The notes below the pieces were generated by a model. That model ran no database searches. It was given only the letters and a program-made list of their open reading frames with translations, and was not told where the DNA came from. 64,000 bases of DNA from Pseudomonas putida (GTDB lineage: Bacteria; Pseudomonadota; Gammaproteobacteria; Pseudomonadales; Pseudomonadaceae): the NCBI RefSeq assembly GCF_028682635.1, contig NZ_JANHLK010000005.1:186001-250000 (forward strand), written 5' to 3'. The first letter of the stretch is position 1; each line of letters begins with the position of its first letter. The position numbers and the translations under genes were made by a program. Positions 50,837 through 63,922 of the stretch are shown piece by piece.

Positions 50837-51226
50837 TCAGTCGTTGTACTGACTGAGGAGCCGTTCCATTCGCGCGCTGAGGCGGCGTTTGATTTCGGTT
50901 TCGATGTGCGGCGCGAAGTCGTCGATCACGTCTTGCATGATCAATTGCGCGGCGGCGCGCAATTCGCTGTCGAGATACAGCAGGGCGTCGGCGCTTTTAC
51001 TGGCCGTCGGTGCCGGATCAGCGGCGGGTTTGGGGGCGGGTGGTTCGACGACCGGCGCAGGCTCGCTGACGGTGTCGAACAGCATCGGAATCTGTTCCTG
51101 GTCACCTTCTTCGACCGTATCGGTCAGCAGCGGTGGTTGCAGGTTGTCATCGCCGAGCAGTTGGCGGATCGACTCGAGGTCGTCCAGCAGGTGCGCGGAT
51201 TGTTGCAGCGGTTTTGGAGTGTCCAT
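50837..51226 (-). CDS. Hypothetical protein between holC and valS
   Basis: 129 residues, not a named family to me. It is acidic at the start (LDDLESIRQLLGDDN), has a Pro/Ala-rich linker (about 55-75, EPAPVVEPPAPKPAADPAP) and a basic, helical C-terminal part (AAAQLIMQDVIDDFAPHIETEIKRRLSARMERLLSQ) that looks like a binding helix. It starts eight bases after the holC stop codon, so the two are almost certainly co-translated. Conserved position next to holC in pseudomonads suggests a role linked to the DNA polymerase III clamp loader, but this is inference. Confidence 0.78.
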   Translation of the reverse strand: MDTPKPLQQSAHLLDDLESIRQLLGDDNLQPPLLTDTVEEGDQEQIPMLFDTVSEPAPVVEPPAPKPAADPAPTASKSADALLYLDSELRAAAQLIMQDVIDDFAPHIETEIKRRLSARMERLLSQYND

Positions 51227-51234
51227 CGGAATGC

Positions 51235-51663
51235 TCAGAGTCGCTGTAAACGGTGATCTTGCAGAGGATAGCCCTGTTCGCGGTAGAAACGGAAACTCTC
51301 CCGCGCAGCAGCCTTGATCGTCGGATCCTCCACCACCACTTCCGCCACTCTGGCGAACTTGCTGGCGAAGGCCGGGACTTTCAGGTCGAGATTGACCAGC
51401 AAATCCTGATGCTGACCGCAGTCTTCGCCCAATCCCAGGACAATCAAGCCGTCTGGTTCGCTGTCGGCAGGGCCGTGGGGCACGAAGCTTTCGCCCTTGA
51501 ACGCCCACAGCCGCGCATCGAGATCATCGCGCTGGGTCGCATCGCTGCAATGCAGGTAGATGCGGTGGCCCATGCGCCAGGCTTTCTCGGTGAGCTTGCA
51601 GGCAAAGTCCAGGCGTGCCGAAGGATCGGCGCTGGGCAGGATATAAAAGTCGACTTTGGTCAT
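51235..51663 (-). CDS. holC: DNA polymerase III chi subunit HolC
   Basis: 142 residues. KVDFYILPSADPSARLDFACKLTEKAWRMGHRIYLHCSDATQRDDLDARLWAFKGESFVPHG is the HolC signature; chi links the clamp loader to single-strand-binding protein. Normal length. It lies between pepA and the small hypothetical gene, the classic pepA-holC-valS order. Confidence 0.95.
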   Translation of the reverse strand: MTKVDFYILPSADPSARLDFACKLTEKAWRMGHRIYLHCSDATQRDDLDARLWAFKGESFVPHGPADSEPDGLIVLGLGEDCGQHQDLLVNLDLKVPAFASKFARVAEVVVEDPTIKAAARESFRFYREQGYPLQDHRLQRL

Positions 51664-51722
51664 TGCGGTTCCTGAGCCGGGGTGGCGTCACTGGCAGGCA
51701 ACGCCACCCGGGATCATTGGTT

Positions 51723-53628
<1,906 letters not shown>

Positions 53629-54747
53629 TTGATTGTCTTCCGTTATCTATCCCGCGAAGTCCTGTTGACCTTGAGCGCCGTCAGTGCGGTGTTGCTGGTC
53701 ATCATCATGAGTGGACGCTTCATCAAGTACCTCGCGCAGGCCGCTTCGGGTCAACTGGATCCGGGCTCGCTGTTCCTCATCATGGGCTTTCGCCTGCCAG
53801 GGTTCCTGCAGCTGATCCTGCCGCTGGGCCTGTTTCTCGGGATCCTGCTGGCCTATGGCCGCCTGTACCTTGAAAGCGAGATGACCGTGCTGTCGGCCAC
53901 GGGCATGAGCCAGCAACGCCTGTTTCGCATGACCCTGTTCCCGGCGACCCTGGTTGCCCTGGTCGTTGCCTGGTTGAGCCTGAGCCTGGCGCCCCAGGGT
54001 GCCAATCAGTTCCAGTTGCTGCTGAACAAGCAGGATGCCCTGACCGAGTTCGACACCCTCGAGCCAGGCCGCTTCCAGGCCCTGCGCGACGGTACGCGGG
54101 TGACCTATACCGAGCAGTTGACAGACGACCGCATCAACCTGGCGGGGGTCTTCATTTCGCAAAAGAACATCAGTTCCGACAAGAAGGATCGCGGGATCTC
54201 CGTACTGGTGGCTGAAAAAGGCCGGCAGGAAATCCGCCCCGACGGCAACCGCTACCTGATCCTCGACAACGGCTACCGCTATGACGGTAACCCGGGGCAG
54301 GCTGATTACCGGGCGATCAAGTACGACGAATACGGCGTGCTGCTGCCCAAGCCGGACGTCAGCGACGAAGTGACCGACCGTGACGCCATGACCACGGGCT
54401 CCTTGCTGGGCAGCGACGACATCCGTTCCCGCACCGAGCTGCAATGGCGCCTGTCCCTGCCGTTGCTGGTGTTCATCGTTACCTTGATGGCGGTGCCGTT
54501 GTCGCGAGTCAATCCGCGCCAGGGCCGTTTCCTCAAGCTGTTGCCGGCGATCCTTCTTTATATGGCTTACCTGACCATCCTGATTGCCGCGCGCGGCGCC
54601 CTCGAAAAGGGCAAGATCCCGCCGGCGCTGGGCTTGTGGTGGGTGCACGGGATATTCCTGGTCATCGGCCTGGGCCTGCTCTACTGGGAACCCTTGCAAT
54701 TGAAGCGGGCGAGTCGTCGCAGCGCGCGGGAGGTGGCCCGTGGTTAA
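53629..54747 (+). CDS. lptF: LPS export permease LptF
   Basis: 372-residue inner-membrane permease of the LptB2FG exporter that extracts lipopolysaccharide. It has six helices (three before and three after a periplasmic beta-jellyroll domain at about 100-260). IVFRYLSREVLLTLSAVSAVLLVIIMSGRF and LPLGLFLGILLAYGRLYLESEMTVLSATGMS (coupling helix) are typical. The TTG at 53629 is preferred: GGAG lies eight bases upstream and the protein then begins at the family's usual point (IVFRYL, like IIIRYL in E. coli). A GTG at 53620 would add three residues. Overlaps lptG by eight bases. Confidence 0.94.
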   Translation: MIVFRYLSREVLLTLSAVSAVLLVIIMSGRFIKYLAQAASGQLDPGSLFLIMGFRLPGFLQLILPLGLFLGILLAYGRLYLESEMTVLSATGMSQQRLFRMTLFPATLVALVVAWLSLSLAPQGANQFQLLLNKQDALTEFDTLEPGRFQALRDGTRVTYTEQLTDDRINLAGVFISQKNISSDKKDRGISVLVAEKGRQEIRPDGNRYLILDNGYRYDGNPGQADYRAIKYDEYGVLLPKPDVSDEVTDRDAMTTGSLLGSDDIRSRTELQWRLSLPLLVFIVTLMAVPLSRVNPRQGRFLKLLPAILLYMAYLTILIAARGALEKGKIPPALGLWWVHGIFLVIGLGLLYWEPLQLKRASRRSAREVARG

Positions 54748-55801
54748 GCTCGATCGCTACATCGGTAGCAGCGTATTCGTGGCGATCCTGGCGGTACTGG
54801 GGATCATTCTCGGCCTGGCCACGCTGTTCGCGTTCATCGACGAGATGGGCGACGCCAGCGATACCTACACCCTGCTCGATGTCCTGAGCTACGTGTTGCT
54901 GACGGCGCCACGCCGGCTCTACGACATGCTGCCGATGGCAGCCCTGATCGGTTGCCTGATCGGTCTCGGCAGCCTGGCCAGCAACAGCGAGCTGACCATC
55001 ATGCGTGCGGCCGGTGTGTCCATCGGGCGCATCGTCTGGGCGGTCATGAAGCCGATGCTGGTGCTGATGGTGGTGGGGGTGCTGATCGGCGAATACGTGG
55101 CGCCGGCGACCGAAAGCACCGCCCAGGCCAACCGCTCGCTGGCCCAGGGCAGTGGCGACGCGCAAAGTGCCAAGCACGGCCTGTGGCATCGCCAGGGTGA
55201 CGAGTTCATCCACGTCAACTCCGTGCAACCCAATGGCCTGCTGTATGGCGTGACCCGCTATCACTTCGACAAGGAACGCCACATGTTGTCGGCGAGCTTC
55301 GCCAAGCGCGCGGAGTTCGACAAGGATCACTGGCAGTTGTCCGATGTCACCACCACGGTATTCCACGAGAAGAGCACCGAAGTGGTCACCTCTCCGGTCG
55401 AGCGCTGGGAAGTGGCGTTGAGCCCGCAACTGTTGAGTACGGTGGTGATGGCGCCGGAATCGCTGTCGATCTCGGGGCTTTGGGGCTATATCCACTATCT
55501 GGCGGACCAGGGGCTGAACAACGGCCGATACTGGCTGGCATTTTGGGTCAAGGTGTTGCAGCCCCTGGTCACCGCGGCCCTGGTGCTGATGGCGATCTCC
55601 TTCATCTTCGGTCCGCTGCGCTCTGTGACCCTTGGTCAGCGGGTGTTCACTGGCGTACTGGTGGGCTTCACCTTCCGTATTGCCCAGGATTTGCTCGGGC
55701 CTTCGAGCCTGGTGTTCGGTTTTTCGCCACTGTTCGCGGTGCTCGTGCCCGCCAGTGTCTGTGCCCTGGCCGGGCTCTGGTTGTTGCGTCGCGCCGGTTG
55801 A
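54740..55801 (+). CDS. lptG: LPS export permease LptG
   Basis: 353-residue partner of LptF in the LPS exporter. The same layout of three helices, periplasmic jellyroll and three helices is seen. Start VKLDRYIGSSVFVAILAVLG, coupling region LGSLASNSELTIMRAAGVSI and C-terminal VTLGQRVFTGVLVGFTFRIAQDLLGPSSLVFGFSPLFAVLVP are characteristic. GTG start with GGAGG seven bases upstream. Ended by a strong terminator. Confidence 0.95.
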   Translation: MVKLDRYIGSSVFVAILAVLGIILGLATLFAFIDEMGDASDTYTLLDVLSYVLLTAPRRLYDMLPMAALIGCLIGLGSLASNSELTIMRAAGVSIGRIVWAVMKPMLVLMVVGVLIGEYVAPATESTAQANRSLAQGSGDAQSAKHGLWHRQGDEFIHVNSVQPNGLLYGVTRYHFDKERHMLSASFAKRAEFDKDHWQLSDVTTTVFHEKSTEVVTSPVERWEVALSPQLLSTVVMAPESLSISGLWGYIHYLADQGLNNGRYWLAFWVKVLQPLVTAALVLMAISFIFGPLRSVTLGQRVFTGVLVGFTFRIAQDLLGPSSLVFGFSPLFAVLVPASVCALAGLWLLRRAG

Positions 55802-55831
55802 TGGCGGCCTGTTCCGCGCTGCGCCGATGAT

Positions 55832-55866
55832 GAAAAACGCCCCTGTCACCAGACCGGGGCGTTTTT
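55832..55866 (+). terminator. Rho-independent terminator after lptG
   Basis: AAAAACGCCCC-TGTCACCAGACC-GGGGCGTTTTT, 30 bases after the lptG stop codon. Confidence 0.92.
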
Positions 55867-55890
55867 GTACGGGCCGTCTGGCCTGCAAAC

Positions 55891-55920
55891 GTGACGCTTG
55901 CGCCGTGGATCAGGTACAAT
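55891..55920 (+). promoter_or_regulatory. Candidate sigma-70 promoter of the lepA operon
   Basis: GTGACG (-35, four of six matches to TTGACA), an 18-base spacer and TACAAT (-10, five of six), about 52 bp upstream of the lepA start and just after the lptG terminator. Confidence 0.5.
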
Positions 55921-55972
55921 TCCCGGCTATTTTTCGGCGGGCTATGCCTGCAGCCTTTTTGAGTGTTGATCC

Positions 55973-57772
55973 GTGAGTGATTTGAGTCATATCCGCAATT
56001 TCTCCATCATCGCCCACATTGACCATGGCAAGTCGACGCTGGCCGATCGCTTCATCCAGATGTGCGGCGGCCTGGCCGAGCGTGAAATGGAAGCCCAGGT
56101 ACTGGATTCCATGGATCTTGAGCGTGAGCGCGGGATCACCATCAAGGCGCACAGCGTTACGCTGTATTACAAGGCTCGCGATGGCGTCACCTACCAGCTG
56201 AACTTCATCGATACCCCCGGCCACGTTGACTTCACCTATGAGGTGAGCCGTTCGCTGGCCGCCTGTGAAGGCGCGCTGCTGGTGGTCGATGCCGGTCAGG
56301 GCGTCGAGGCACAGTCGGTTGCCAACTGCTACACGGCGATCGAACAGGGCCTGGAAGTGATGCCGGTGCTGAACAAGATCGACCTGCCACAGGCCGATCC
56401 GGACCGCGTCAAAGAAGAAATCGAAAAAATCATCGGCATCGATGCCACCGACGCGGTCACTTGCAGTGCCAAGACCGGCCTGGGCGTCGATGAAGTGCTG
56501 GAGCGCCTGGTCACCACCATTCCTGCGCCAACCGGCAACATCGAAGATCCGCTGCAGGCGTTGATCATCGACTCCTGGTTCGACAACTACCTGGGCGTCG
56601 TGTCCCTGGTGCGCGTGCGCCACGGTCGCGTGAAGAAGGGCGACAAGATCCTGGTCAAGTCCACCGGCAAGATCCACCTGGTGGACAGCGTGGGCGTGTT
56701 CAACCCGAAACACACCGCTACCGTCGACCTGAAGGCCGGTGAAGTGGGCTTCATCATTGCCGGTATCAAGGACATTCACGGTGCACCGGTGGGTGACACC
56801 CTGACCTTGAGCTCGACACCGGACGTCGATGTGCTGCCAGGTTTCAAGCGCATTCAGCCGCAGGTCTATGCCGGTCTGTTCCCGGTCAGCTCCGACGACT
56901 TCGAAGACTTCCGTGAAGCCCTGCAAAAGCTCACCCTGAACGACTCGTCGCTGCAGTACACCCCGGAAAGCTCCGACGCCCTGGGCTTCGGCTTCCGTTG
57001 CGGGTTCCTCGGCATGCTGCACATGGAAATCATCCAGGAGCGCCTGGAGCGCGAGTACGACCTGGACCTGATCACCACGGCGCCGACGGTAATCTTCGAG
57101 CTGCTGCTCAAGACCGGTGAGACGATCTACGTCGATAACCCGTCTAAATTGCCGGATCTGTCTTCGATCGAAGACATGCGCGAGCCGATCGTGCGCGCCA
57201 ATATCCTTGTGCCGCAAGAGCACCTGGGTAACGTCATTACCCTGTGTATTGAAAAACGTGGCGTGCAGGTCGACATGCTGTTCCTCGGCTCCCAGGTCCA
57301 GGTGACCTACGACTTGCCGATGAACGAAGTGGTGCTGGACTTCTTCGATCGCCTGAAATCCACCAGTCGCGGCTATGCTTCGCTGGATTACCATTTCGAT
57401 CGTTACCAATCGGCTAGTCTGGTGAAACTGGACGTGCTGATCAACGGCGACAAGGTCGACGCCCTGGCGCTGATCGTGCACCGTGACAATGCGCACTACA
57501 AAGGTCGCCAGTTGACCGAGAAGATGAAAGAACTGATTCCGCGGCAGATGTTCGACGTGGCAATCCAGGCCGCCATTGGCGGGCAGATTGTGGCGCGTAC
57601 AACCGTCAAGGCGCTCAGAAAGAACGTATTGGCCAAATGCTACGGCGGTGACGTCAGCCGTAAGAAAAAGCTGCTGGAAAAGCAAAAGGCCGGTAAGAAA
57701 CGCATGAAGCAGGTCGGCAACGTGGAAATTCCACAAGAAGCCTTCCTTGCCGTGCTCAGGTTGGATAGTTAG
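55973..57772 (+). CDS. lepA: Elongation factor 4 (LepA)
   Basis: 599-residue ribosomal GTPase. G1 [14 protein letters not shown]2 [10 protein letters not shown]3 DTPGHVDF, G4 NKIDLP, then EF-Tu-like domain II, EF-G-like domains III and V and the unique C-terminal domain ([31 protein letters not shown], and [24 protein letters not shown]). GTG start. Directly followed by lepB (5-bp gap), the usual operon. Confidence 0.97.
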   Translation: MSDLSHIRNFSIIAHIDHGKSTLADRFIQMCGGLAEREMEAQVLDSMDLERERGITIKAHSVTLYYKARDGVTYQLNFIDTPGHVDFTYEVSRSLAACEGALLVVDAGQGVEAQSVANCYTAIEQGLEVMPVLNKIDLPQADPDRVKEEIEKIIGIDATDAVTCSAKTGLGVDEVLERLVTTIPAPTGNIEDPLQALIIDSWFDNYLGVVSLVRVRHGRVKKGDKILVKSTGKIHLVDSVGVFNPKHTATVDLKAGEVGFIIAGIKDIHGAPVGDTLTLSSTPDVDVLPGFKRIQPQVYAGLFPVSSDDFEDFREALQKLTLNDSSLQYTPESSDALGFGFRCGFLGMLHMEIIQERLEREYDLDLITTAPTVIFELLLKTGETIYVDNPSKLPDLSSIEDMREPIVRANILVPQEHLGNVITLCIEKRGVQVDMLFLGSQVQVTYDLPMNEVVLDFFDRLKSTSRGYASLDYHFDRYQSASLVKLDVLINGDKVDALALIVHRDNAHYKGRQLTEKMKELIPRQMFDVAIQAAIGGQIVARTTVKALRKNVLAKCYGGDVSRKKKLLEKQKAGKKRMKQVGNVEIPQEAFLAVLRLDS

Positions 57773-57777
57773 GTCCT

Positions 57778-58632
57778 ATGTCACTAAATTTCCCGCTGTT
57801 GCTGGTCATCGCCGTGTTCGTCTGCGGCCTGTTGGCGTTGCTCGATCTGTTGATCCTGGCACCGCGTCGGCGTGCCGCCATCGCTTCCTATCAGGGCAGC
57901 GTCAGCCAGCCTGACGGGGTGGTGGTCGAGAAGCTGAGCAAGGAACCGCTGCTGGTTGAATACGGCAAGTCGTTCTTCCCGGTGTTGTTCATCGTGCTGG
58001 TGCTGCGTTCGTTCCTGGTGGAACCGTTCCAGATCCCGTCCGGCTCGATGAAACCGACCCTGGACGTCGGCGACTTCATCCTGGTGAGCAAGTTTTCCTA
58101 CGGGATCCGCTTGCCGGTGATCGACAAGAAAGTCATCGAAGTCGGTGAGCCACAGCGTGGCGATGTGATGGTGTTCCGCTACCCGAGCGATCCGAACGTC
58201 AACTACATCAAGCGTGTTGTGGGGCTGCCGGGCGACACGGTGCGGTACACCGCGGACAAGCGTCTGTTCGTCAACGGCGAGTCGATTGCCGAAAAGCTGG
58301 TCGGCTCCGAGCCGGGCACGCTGGGCAGCGCCGAGCTCTACAAGGAAAAACTCGGTGTCGCCGAGCACCTGATCCGCAAGGAAATGAGCCGCTACCGCGC
58401 AACGCCGGACCGTACCTGGACCGTGCCAGCCGGGCACTACTTCATGATGGGCGACAACCGCGACAACTCCAACGACAGTCGCTACTGGGATGATCCAGCC
58501 ATTCCCAAGGATCTGCTGGGCATGGTTCCCGACAAGAATATCGTCGGCAAGGCCTTCGCAGTCTGGATGAGCTGGCCGGAACCCAAACTCAGTCACCTGC
58601 CGAATTTCTCGCGGGTTGGCCTGATCCAGTAA
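57778..58632 (+). CDS. lepB: Signal peptidase I LepB
   Basis: 284-residue membrane protease that removes signal peptides on the outer face of the inner membrane. Two N-terminal helices (about 5-27 and 63-80) precede the catalytic domain, with Ser90 in IPSGSMKPTL and Lys145 in NYIKRVVGLPGD, the same numbering as in E. coli, plus box E GHYFMMGDNRDNSNDSRYW. Normal length. Second gene of the lepA operon. Confidence 0.97.
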   Translation: MSLNFPLLLVIAVFVCGLLALLDLLILAPRRRAAIASYQGSVSQPDGVVVEKLSKEPLLVEYGKSFFPVLFIVLVLRSFLVEPFQIPSGSMKPTLDVGDFILVSKFSYGIRLPVIDKKVIEVGEPQRGDVMVFRYPSDPNVNYIKRVVGLPGDTVRYTADKRLFVNGESIAEKLVGSEPGTLGSAELYKEKLGVAEHLIRKEMSRYRATPDRTWTVPAGHYFMMGDNRDNSNDSRYWDDPAIPKDLLGMVPDKNIVGKAFAVWMSWPEPKLSHLPNFSRVGLIQ

Positions 58633-58639
58633 TCAAACA

Positions 58640-58662
58640 CGGCGCTGTTGAACACAGCGCCG
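58640..58662 (+). promoter_or_regulatory. Perfect hairpin in lepB-rnc spacer
   Basis: CGGCGCTGT-TGAAC-ACAGCGCCG, nine-base-pair stem, eight bases after the lepB stop codon and without a T run. It could be an RNA processing or RNase III target site, or a weak attenuator, ahead of rnc. Confidence 0.6.
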
Positions 58663-58681
58663 AATGCATTTCTGGAGTCGG

Positions 58682-58687
58682 TACAAT
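58682..58687 (+). promoter_or_regulatory. Candidate -10 element of an internal rnc promoter
   Basis: TACAAT matches the -10 consensus in five of six positions and has the same GGTACAAT context as the lepA candidate promoter, but no good -35 was found 17 bp upstream. Confidence 0.3.
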
Positions 58688-58700
58688 CGGCGACAGTTGC

Positions 58701-58820
58701 ATGAAAACAACGATATTCAGGACGTTATTTTTGAACACAGCGTTAATTGTCCCAAGCCTGCGCCGACTCACGGCGATGGCGGTGGAATCCAACCACGAAC
58801 TCAGCGTGGGTAAACCGTGA
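58701..58820 (+). CDS. Possible small protein coupled to rnc (39 residues)
   Basis: A short frame from ATG 58701 ([20 protein letters not shown]...) to a TGA that overlaps the GTG start of rnc by four bases (GTGA), the normal form of translational coupling. Codons 4-16 are hydrophobic with a basic N-terminus, so it could be a tiny membrane or leader peptide. No convincing ribosome site precedes it. Many pseudomonads have a larger DUF4845 gene at this place; this may be a remnant of it, a leader peptide, or chance. Confidence 0.35.
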   Translation: MKTTIFRTLFLNTALIVPSLRRLTAMAVESNHELSVGKP

Positions 58821-59506
58821 GCGTCTCCTTAAGCCGTCTCGAGCGTCAGCTCGGCTACACCTTCAAGGATCAGGAACTGATGGTCCTGGCCCTGACTCAC
58901 CGCAGTTTTGCCGGGCGTAACAACGAGCGCCTGGAATTCCTCGGTGATGCCATCCTCAACTTCGTCGCCGGCGAGGCCTTGTTCGATCGCTTCCCGCTGG
59001 CCCGCGAAGGCCAGCTGTCGCGTTTGCGCGCACGCCTGGTCAAAGGTGAGACCCTGGCCGTACTGGCCCGTGGTTTCGACCTGGGCGAATACCTGCGCCT
59101 GGGCTCCGGTGAATTGAAAAGCGGCGGTTTCCGTCGCGAGTCGATCCTGGCCGATGCCCTGGAAGCGCTGATTGGTGCGATCTACCTGGACGCTGGCATG
59201 GAAGTGGCACGCGAGCGCGTGCTGGCCTGGCTGGCCGGAGAGTTCGAAGGCCTGACGCTGGTCGACACCAACAAAGATCCAAAGACCCGCCTGCAGGAAT
59301 TCCTGCAGTCCCGTGGTTGCGAGCTGCCGCGTTACGAAGTGGTGGATATCCAGGGTGAACCGCATTGCCGGACGTTCTTCGTCGAATGTGAAATCATCCT
59401 ATTGAATGAAAAAAGCCGAGGTCAGGGTGTGAGCCGTCGTATTGCCGAACAGGTAGCGGCCGCCGCAGCACTGATTGCCCTGGGTGTGGAGAATGGCAAT
59501 GACTGA
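58817..59506 (+). CDS. rnc: Ribonuclease III
   Basis: 229-residue double-strand-specific endoribonuclease. The signature [14 protein letters not shown] gives the catalytic acidic residues (Glu40 and Asp44), and the second acidic pair lies in [18 protein letters not shown]-terminal double-stranded-RNA-binding domain (about 155-225) follows. GTG start at 58817, overlapping a small upstream frame. Overlaps era by eight bases. Confidence 0.96.
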   Translation: MSVSLSRLERQLGYTFKDQELMVLALTHRSFAGRNNERLEFLGDAILNFVAGEALFDRFPLAREGQLSRLRARLVKGETLAVLARGFDLGEYLRLGSGELKSGGFRRESILADALEALIGAIYLDAGMEVARERVLAWLAGEFEGLTLVDTNKDPKTRLQEFLQSRGCELPRYEVVDIQGEPHCRTFFVECEIILLNEKSRGQGVSRRIAEQVAAAAALIALGVENGND

Positions 59507-60401
59507 TACAAACGCAACACGCTGTGGCTATGTTGCCATCGTCGGCCGTCCGAACGTGGGCAAGTCCACGTTGCTCAACCACATCCTCGGCCAGAAGCTG
59601 GCGATCACCTCGCGCAAGCCGCAAACCACCCGTCACAACATGCTCGGCATCAAGACCGAGGGCGATGTGCAGGCGATCTACGTCGACACCCCTGGTATGC
59701 ACAAGGGTGGCGAGAAGGCCTTGAACCGCTACATGAACAAGACCGCTTCGGCGGCGTTGAAAGACGTCGACGTGGTGATCTTCGTGGTCGATCGCACCAA
59801 GTGGACCGACGAAGACCAGATGGTCCTCGAGCGCGTCCAGTACGTGACCGGCCCGCTGATCGTGGCACTGAACAAGACTGATCGCATCGAAGACAAGGCC
59901 GAGCTGATGCCGCACCTGAGCTGGTTGCAGGAGCAGCTGCCGAACGCGCAGATCATCCCGATTTCCGCGCAGCACGGGCACAACCTCGACGCGCTGGAAA
60001 AGGTCATCGCTGATCATCTGCCGGAAAACGATCACTTCTTCCCGGAAGACCAGATCACCGACCGCAGCAGCCGTTTCCTCGCCGCCGAGCTGGTACGCGA
60101 GAAAATCATGCGCCAGCTGGGCGCCGAGCTGCCGTACCAGATCACCGTTGAAATCGAAGAGTTCAAGCAGCAGGGCAAGACCCTGCACATCCATGCCCTG
60201 ATCCTCGTCGAGCGTGATGGCCAGAAGAAGATCATCATTGGCGACAAGGGCGAGCGCATCAAGCGCATCGGCACCGAAGCGCGCAAGGATATGGAGCTGT
60301 TGTTCGACTCCAAGATCATGCTCAACCTGTGGGTGAAGGTGAAGGGTGGCTGGTCCGATGACGAGCGCGCCTTGCGTTCGCTGGGTTACGGCGACCTGTA
60401 A
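59499..60401 (+). CDS. era: GTPase Era
   Basis: 300 residues. GTPase domain with G1 [14 protein letters not shown]3 DTPGMHKG and G4 NKTD, followed by a KH domain (about 200-290, [16 protein letters not shown] [25 protein letters not shown]) that binds the 3' end of 16S rRNA during small-subunit assembly. The start at 59499 (MTDTNATR) has GGAG seven bases upstream; MAMTD at 59493 is an alternative. A REP element separates it from recO. Confidence 0.96.
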   Translation: MTDTNATRCGYVAIVGRPNVGKSTLLNHILGQKLAITSRKPQTTRHNMLGIKTEGDVQAIYVDTPGMHKGGEKALNRYMNKTASAALKDVDVVIFVVDRTKWTDEDQMVLERVQYVTGPLIVALNKTDRIEDKAELMPHLSWLQEQLPNAQIIPISAQHGHNLDALEKVIADHLPENDHFFPEDQITDRSSRFLAAELVREKIMRQLGAELPYQITVEIEEFKQQGKTLHIHALILVERDGQKKIIIGDKGERIKRIGTEARKDMELLFDSKIMLNLWVKVKGGWSDDERALRSLGYGDL

Positions 60402-60429
60402 CTGGGGCTTCAGATACACAGCAAAACCC

Positions 60430-60519
60430 TGTGGGAGCGGGCTTGCTCGCGAAGAGGATGTAACATTCAGCATTGATGTTGACTGTTACACCGCTTTCGC
60501 GAGCAAGCCCGCTCCCACA
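60430..60519. repeat. REP/REPIN element
   Basis: TGTGGGAGCGGGCTTGCTCG and CGAGCAAGCCCGCTCCCACA arms, inner ACATTCAGCATTGATGTTGACTG. It lies inside the era-recO spacer of a core operon. Confidence 0.93.
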
Positions 60520-60573
60520 TTGGTTTTGGGTTGCTTGTAAAACTGCGTTTATTCATTGAGAGCTCTGATCTCC

Positions 60574-61257
60574 ATGTCCCAACCCATCCCCCAACCCGCC
60601 TACGTCCTCCACTCCCGCGCCTACCGCGAAAGCAGCGCCCTGGTGGACTTCCTCACGCCGCAAGGTCGGCTGCGGGCGGTATTGCGCAGTGCGCGGGGCA
60701 AGGCCGGGACGTTGGCGCGCCCGTTCGTGCCGTTGGAGGTCGAGTTTCGCGGGCGGGGCGAGCTGAAGAACGTCGGGCGCATGGAGAGTGCCGGCATCGC
60801 CACCTGGCTCAACGGCGAGGCGCTGTTCAGCGGGCTTTATCTCAATGAGCTGTTGATTCGCCTGCTACCCGCCGAAGACCCTTTCCCTGCGGTGTTCGAT
60901 CACTACGCGGCGACTTTGCTCGCCCTGGCCGAAGGTCGAGCGCTGGAGCCGTTGCTGCGTTCGTTCGAATGGCGTTTGCTGGATGACCTGGGCTACGGCT
61001 TTTCATTGATAACCGATATCCACGACCAACCCGTTGCGCCAGACGGCCTCTATCGTTTGCAGGTGGATGCGGGCCTGGAGCGGGTCTATCTGCTGCAGCC
61101 CGGGCTGTTCAATGGCACGGAGCTGCTGGCCATGGCTGAAGCTGACTGGAGCGCACCGGGTGCGTTGTCGGCGGCCAAGCGTTTGATGCGCCAGGCACTG
61201 GCCGTTCACCTGGGTGGCCGGCCTCTGGTCAGTCGCGAGCTGTTTCGCAAGCCGTAG
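60574..61257 (+). CDS. recO: DNA repair protein RecO
   Basis: 227 residues. An N-terminal OB fold ([35 protein letters not shown]) is followed by the helical RecO domain ([31 protein letters not shown]). It loads RecA onto gaps with RecR. The start [12 protein letters not shown] at 60574 is chosen because it precedes the fold directly; a TTG at 60556 would add six residues. There is no zinc-finger Cys cluster, as usual in gamma-proteobacterial RecO. Confidence 0.93.
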   Translation: MSQPIPQPAYVLHSRAYRESSALVDFLTPQGRLRAVLRSARGKAGTLARPFVPLEVEFRGRGELKNVGRMESAGIATWLNGEALFSGLYLNELLIRLLPAEDPFPAVFDHYAATLLALAEGRALEPLLRSFEWRLLDDLGYGFSLITDIHDQPVAPDGLYRLQVDAGLERVYLLQPGLFNGTELLAMAEADWSAPGALSAAKRLMRQALAVHLGGRPLVSRELFRKP

Positions 61258-61306
61258 TCTCCCCGTATGCTGTGCACCGAACTTTTTCTGATTCTGGAGC
61301 GCTTCC

Positions 61307-62050
61307 GTGACCACCAGCACCCGCATTCTTCTTGGCGTAAACATCGACCACGTTGCCACCCTGCGTCAGGCCCGGGGCACTCGCTACCCGGACCCGGTCA
61401 AGGCGGCACTGGATGCGGAAGAGGCGGGCGCTGACGGCATCACCGTGCACCTGCGTGAAGACCGCCGGCACATCCAGGAGCGCGACGTGCTGCTGCTCAA
61501 GGACGTGCTGCAAACCCGCATGAACTTCGAAATGGGCGTCACCGAGGAAATGATGCAGTTCGCCGAGCGTATTCGCCCGGCGCATATTTGCCTGGTGCCG
61601 GAAACCCGACAGGAACTGACGACCGAAGGCGGGCTGGATGTGGCGGGGCAGGAAGCGCGGATCAAGGCCGCGGTGGAGCGCCTGTCGAAGATCGGTTCGG
61701 AAGTGTCGCTGTTCATCGATGCCGACGAACGGCAGATCGACGCCTCGCGTCGCGTCGGTGCGCCAGCCATCGAACTGCACACCGGGCGTTATGCCGACGC
61801 CGAGACGCCGACCGAAGTGGCTGAAGAACTCAAGCGCGTCGCCGATGGCGTAGCGTTCGGCCTGACTCAAGGCCTGATCGTCAATGCCGGCCACGGCCTG
61901 CATTATCACAACGTCGAGGCGGTGGCGGCGATCAAGGGCATCAACGAATTGAACATCGGCCATGCGCTGGTGGCCCATGCGTTGTTTGTGGGGTTCAAAT
62001 CGGCGGTGTCGGAGATGAAGGCGCTGATTCTGGCGGCTGCCAAGGCCTGA
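61307..62050 (+). CDS. pdxJ: Pyridoxine 5'-phosphate synthase PdxJ
   Basis: 247-residue TIM-barrel enzyme that condenses 1-deoxyxylulose 5-phosphate with 3-amino-2-oxopropyl phosphate. Landmarks are [66 protein letters not shown] and the phosphate loop [14 protein letters not shown] start. Last gene of the lepA-pdxJ series and followed by a REP element. Confidence 0.96.
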   Translation: MTTSTRILLGVNIDHVATLRQARGTRYPDPVKAALDAEEAGADGITVHLREDRRHIQERDVLLLKDVLQTRMNFEMGVTEEMMQFAERIRPAHICLVPETRQELTTEGGLDVAGQEARIKAAVERLSKIGSEVSLFIDADERQIDASRRVGAPAIELHTGRYADAETPTEVAEELKRVADGVAFGLTQGLIVNAGHGLHYHNVEAVAAIKGINELNIGHALVAHALFVGFKSAVSEMKALILAAAKA

Positions 62051-62068
62051 GCAACAACACAAAACCAA

Positions 62069-62158
62069 TGTGGGAGCCAGCCTGCTGGCGATAGCGGCGA
62101 GTCAGTCAACAAAGATGTTGAATGATGAACCGCTATCGCCAGCAGGCTGGCTCCCACA
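62069..62158. repeat. REP-type inverted repeat (GTGGGAGCCAGCCTGCTGGCGA subfamily)
   Basis: TGTGGGAGCCAGCCTGCTGG and CCAGCAGGCTGGCTCCCACA arms. The inner AACAAAGATGTTGAATGATG is the reverse orientation of the inner part of the GTGGGAGCGGGC family. Between convergent pdxJ and mltF. Confidence 0.92.
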
Positions 62159-62176
62159 GTTGTTTGGTGGTGGATG

Positions 62177-63868
<1,692 letters not shown>

Positions 63869-63922
63869 TTAGGCTAGAATGCACGGCCTCAAAGCACACC
63901 CCTTCCCGAGGCTGTCCCGAAG

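Noticed and set aside
55910..57736. 608-codon minus-strand frame across lepA
   Set aside because: Antisense shadow of lepA, low-complexity composition.
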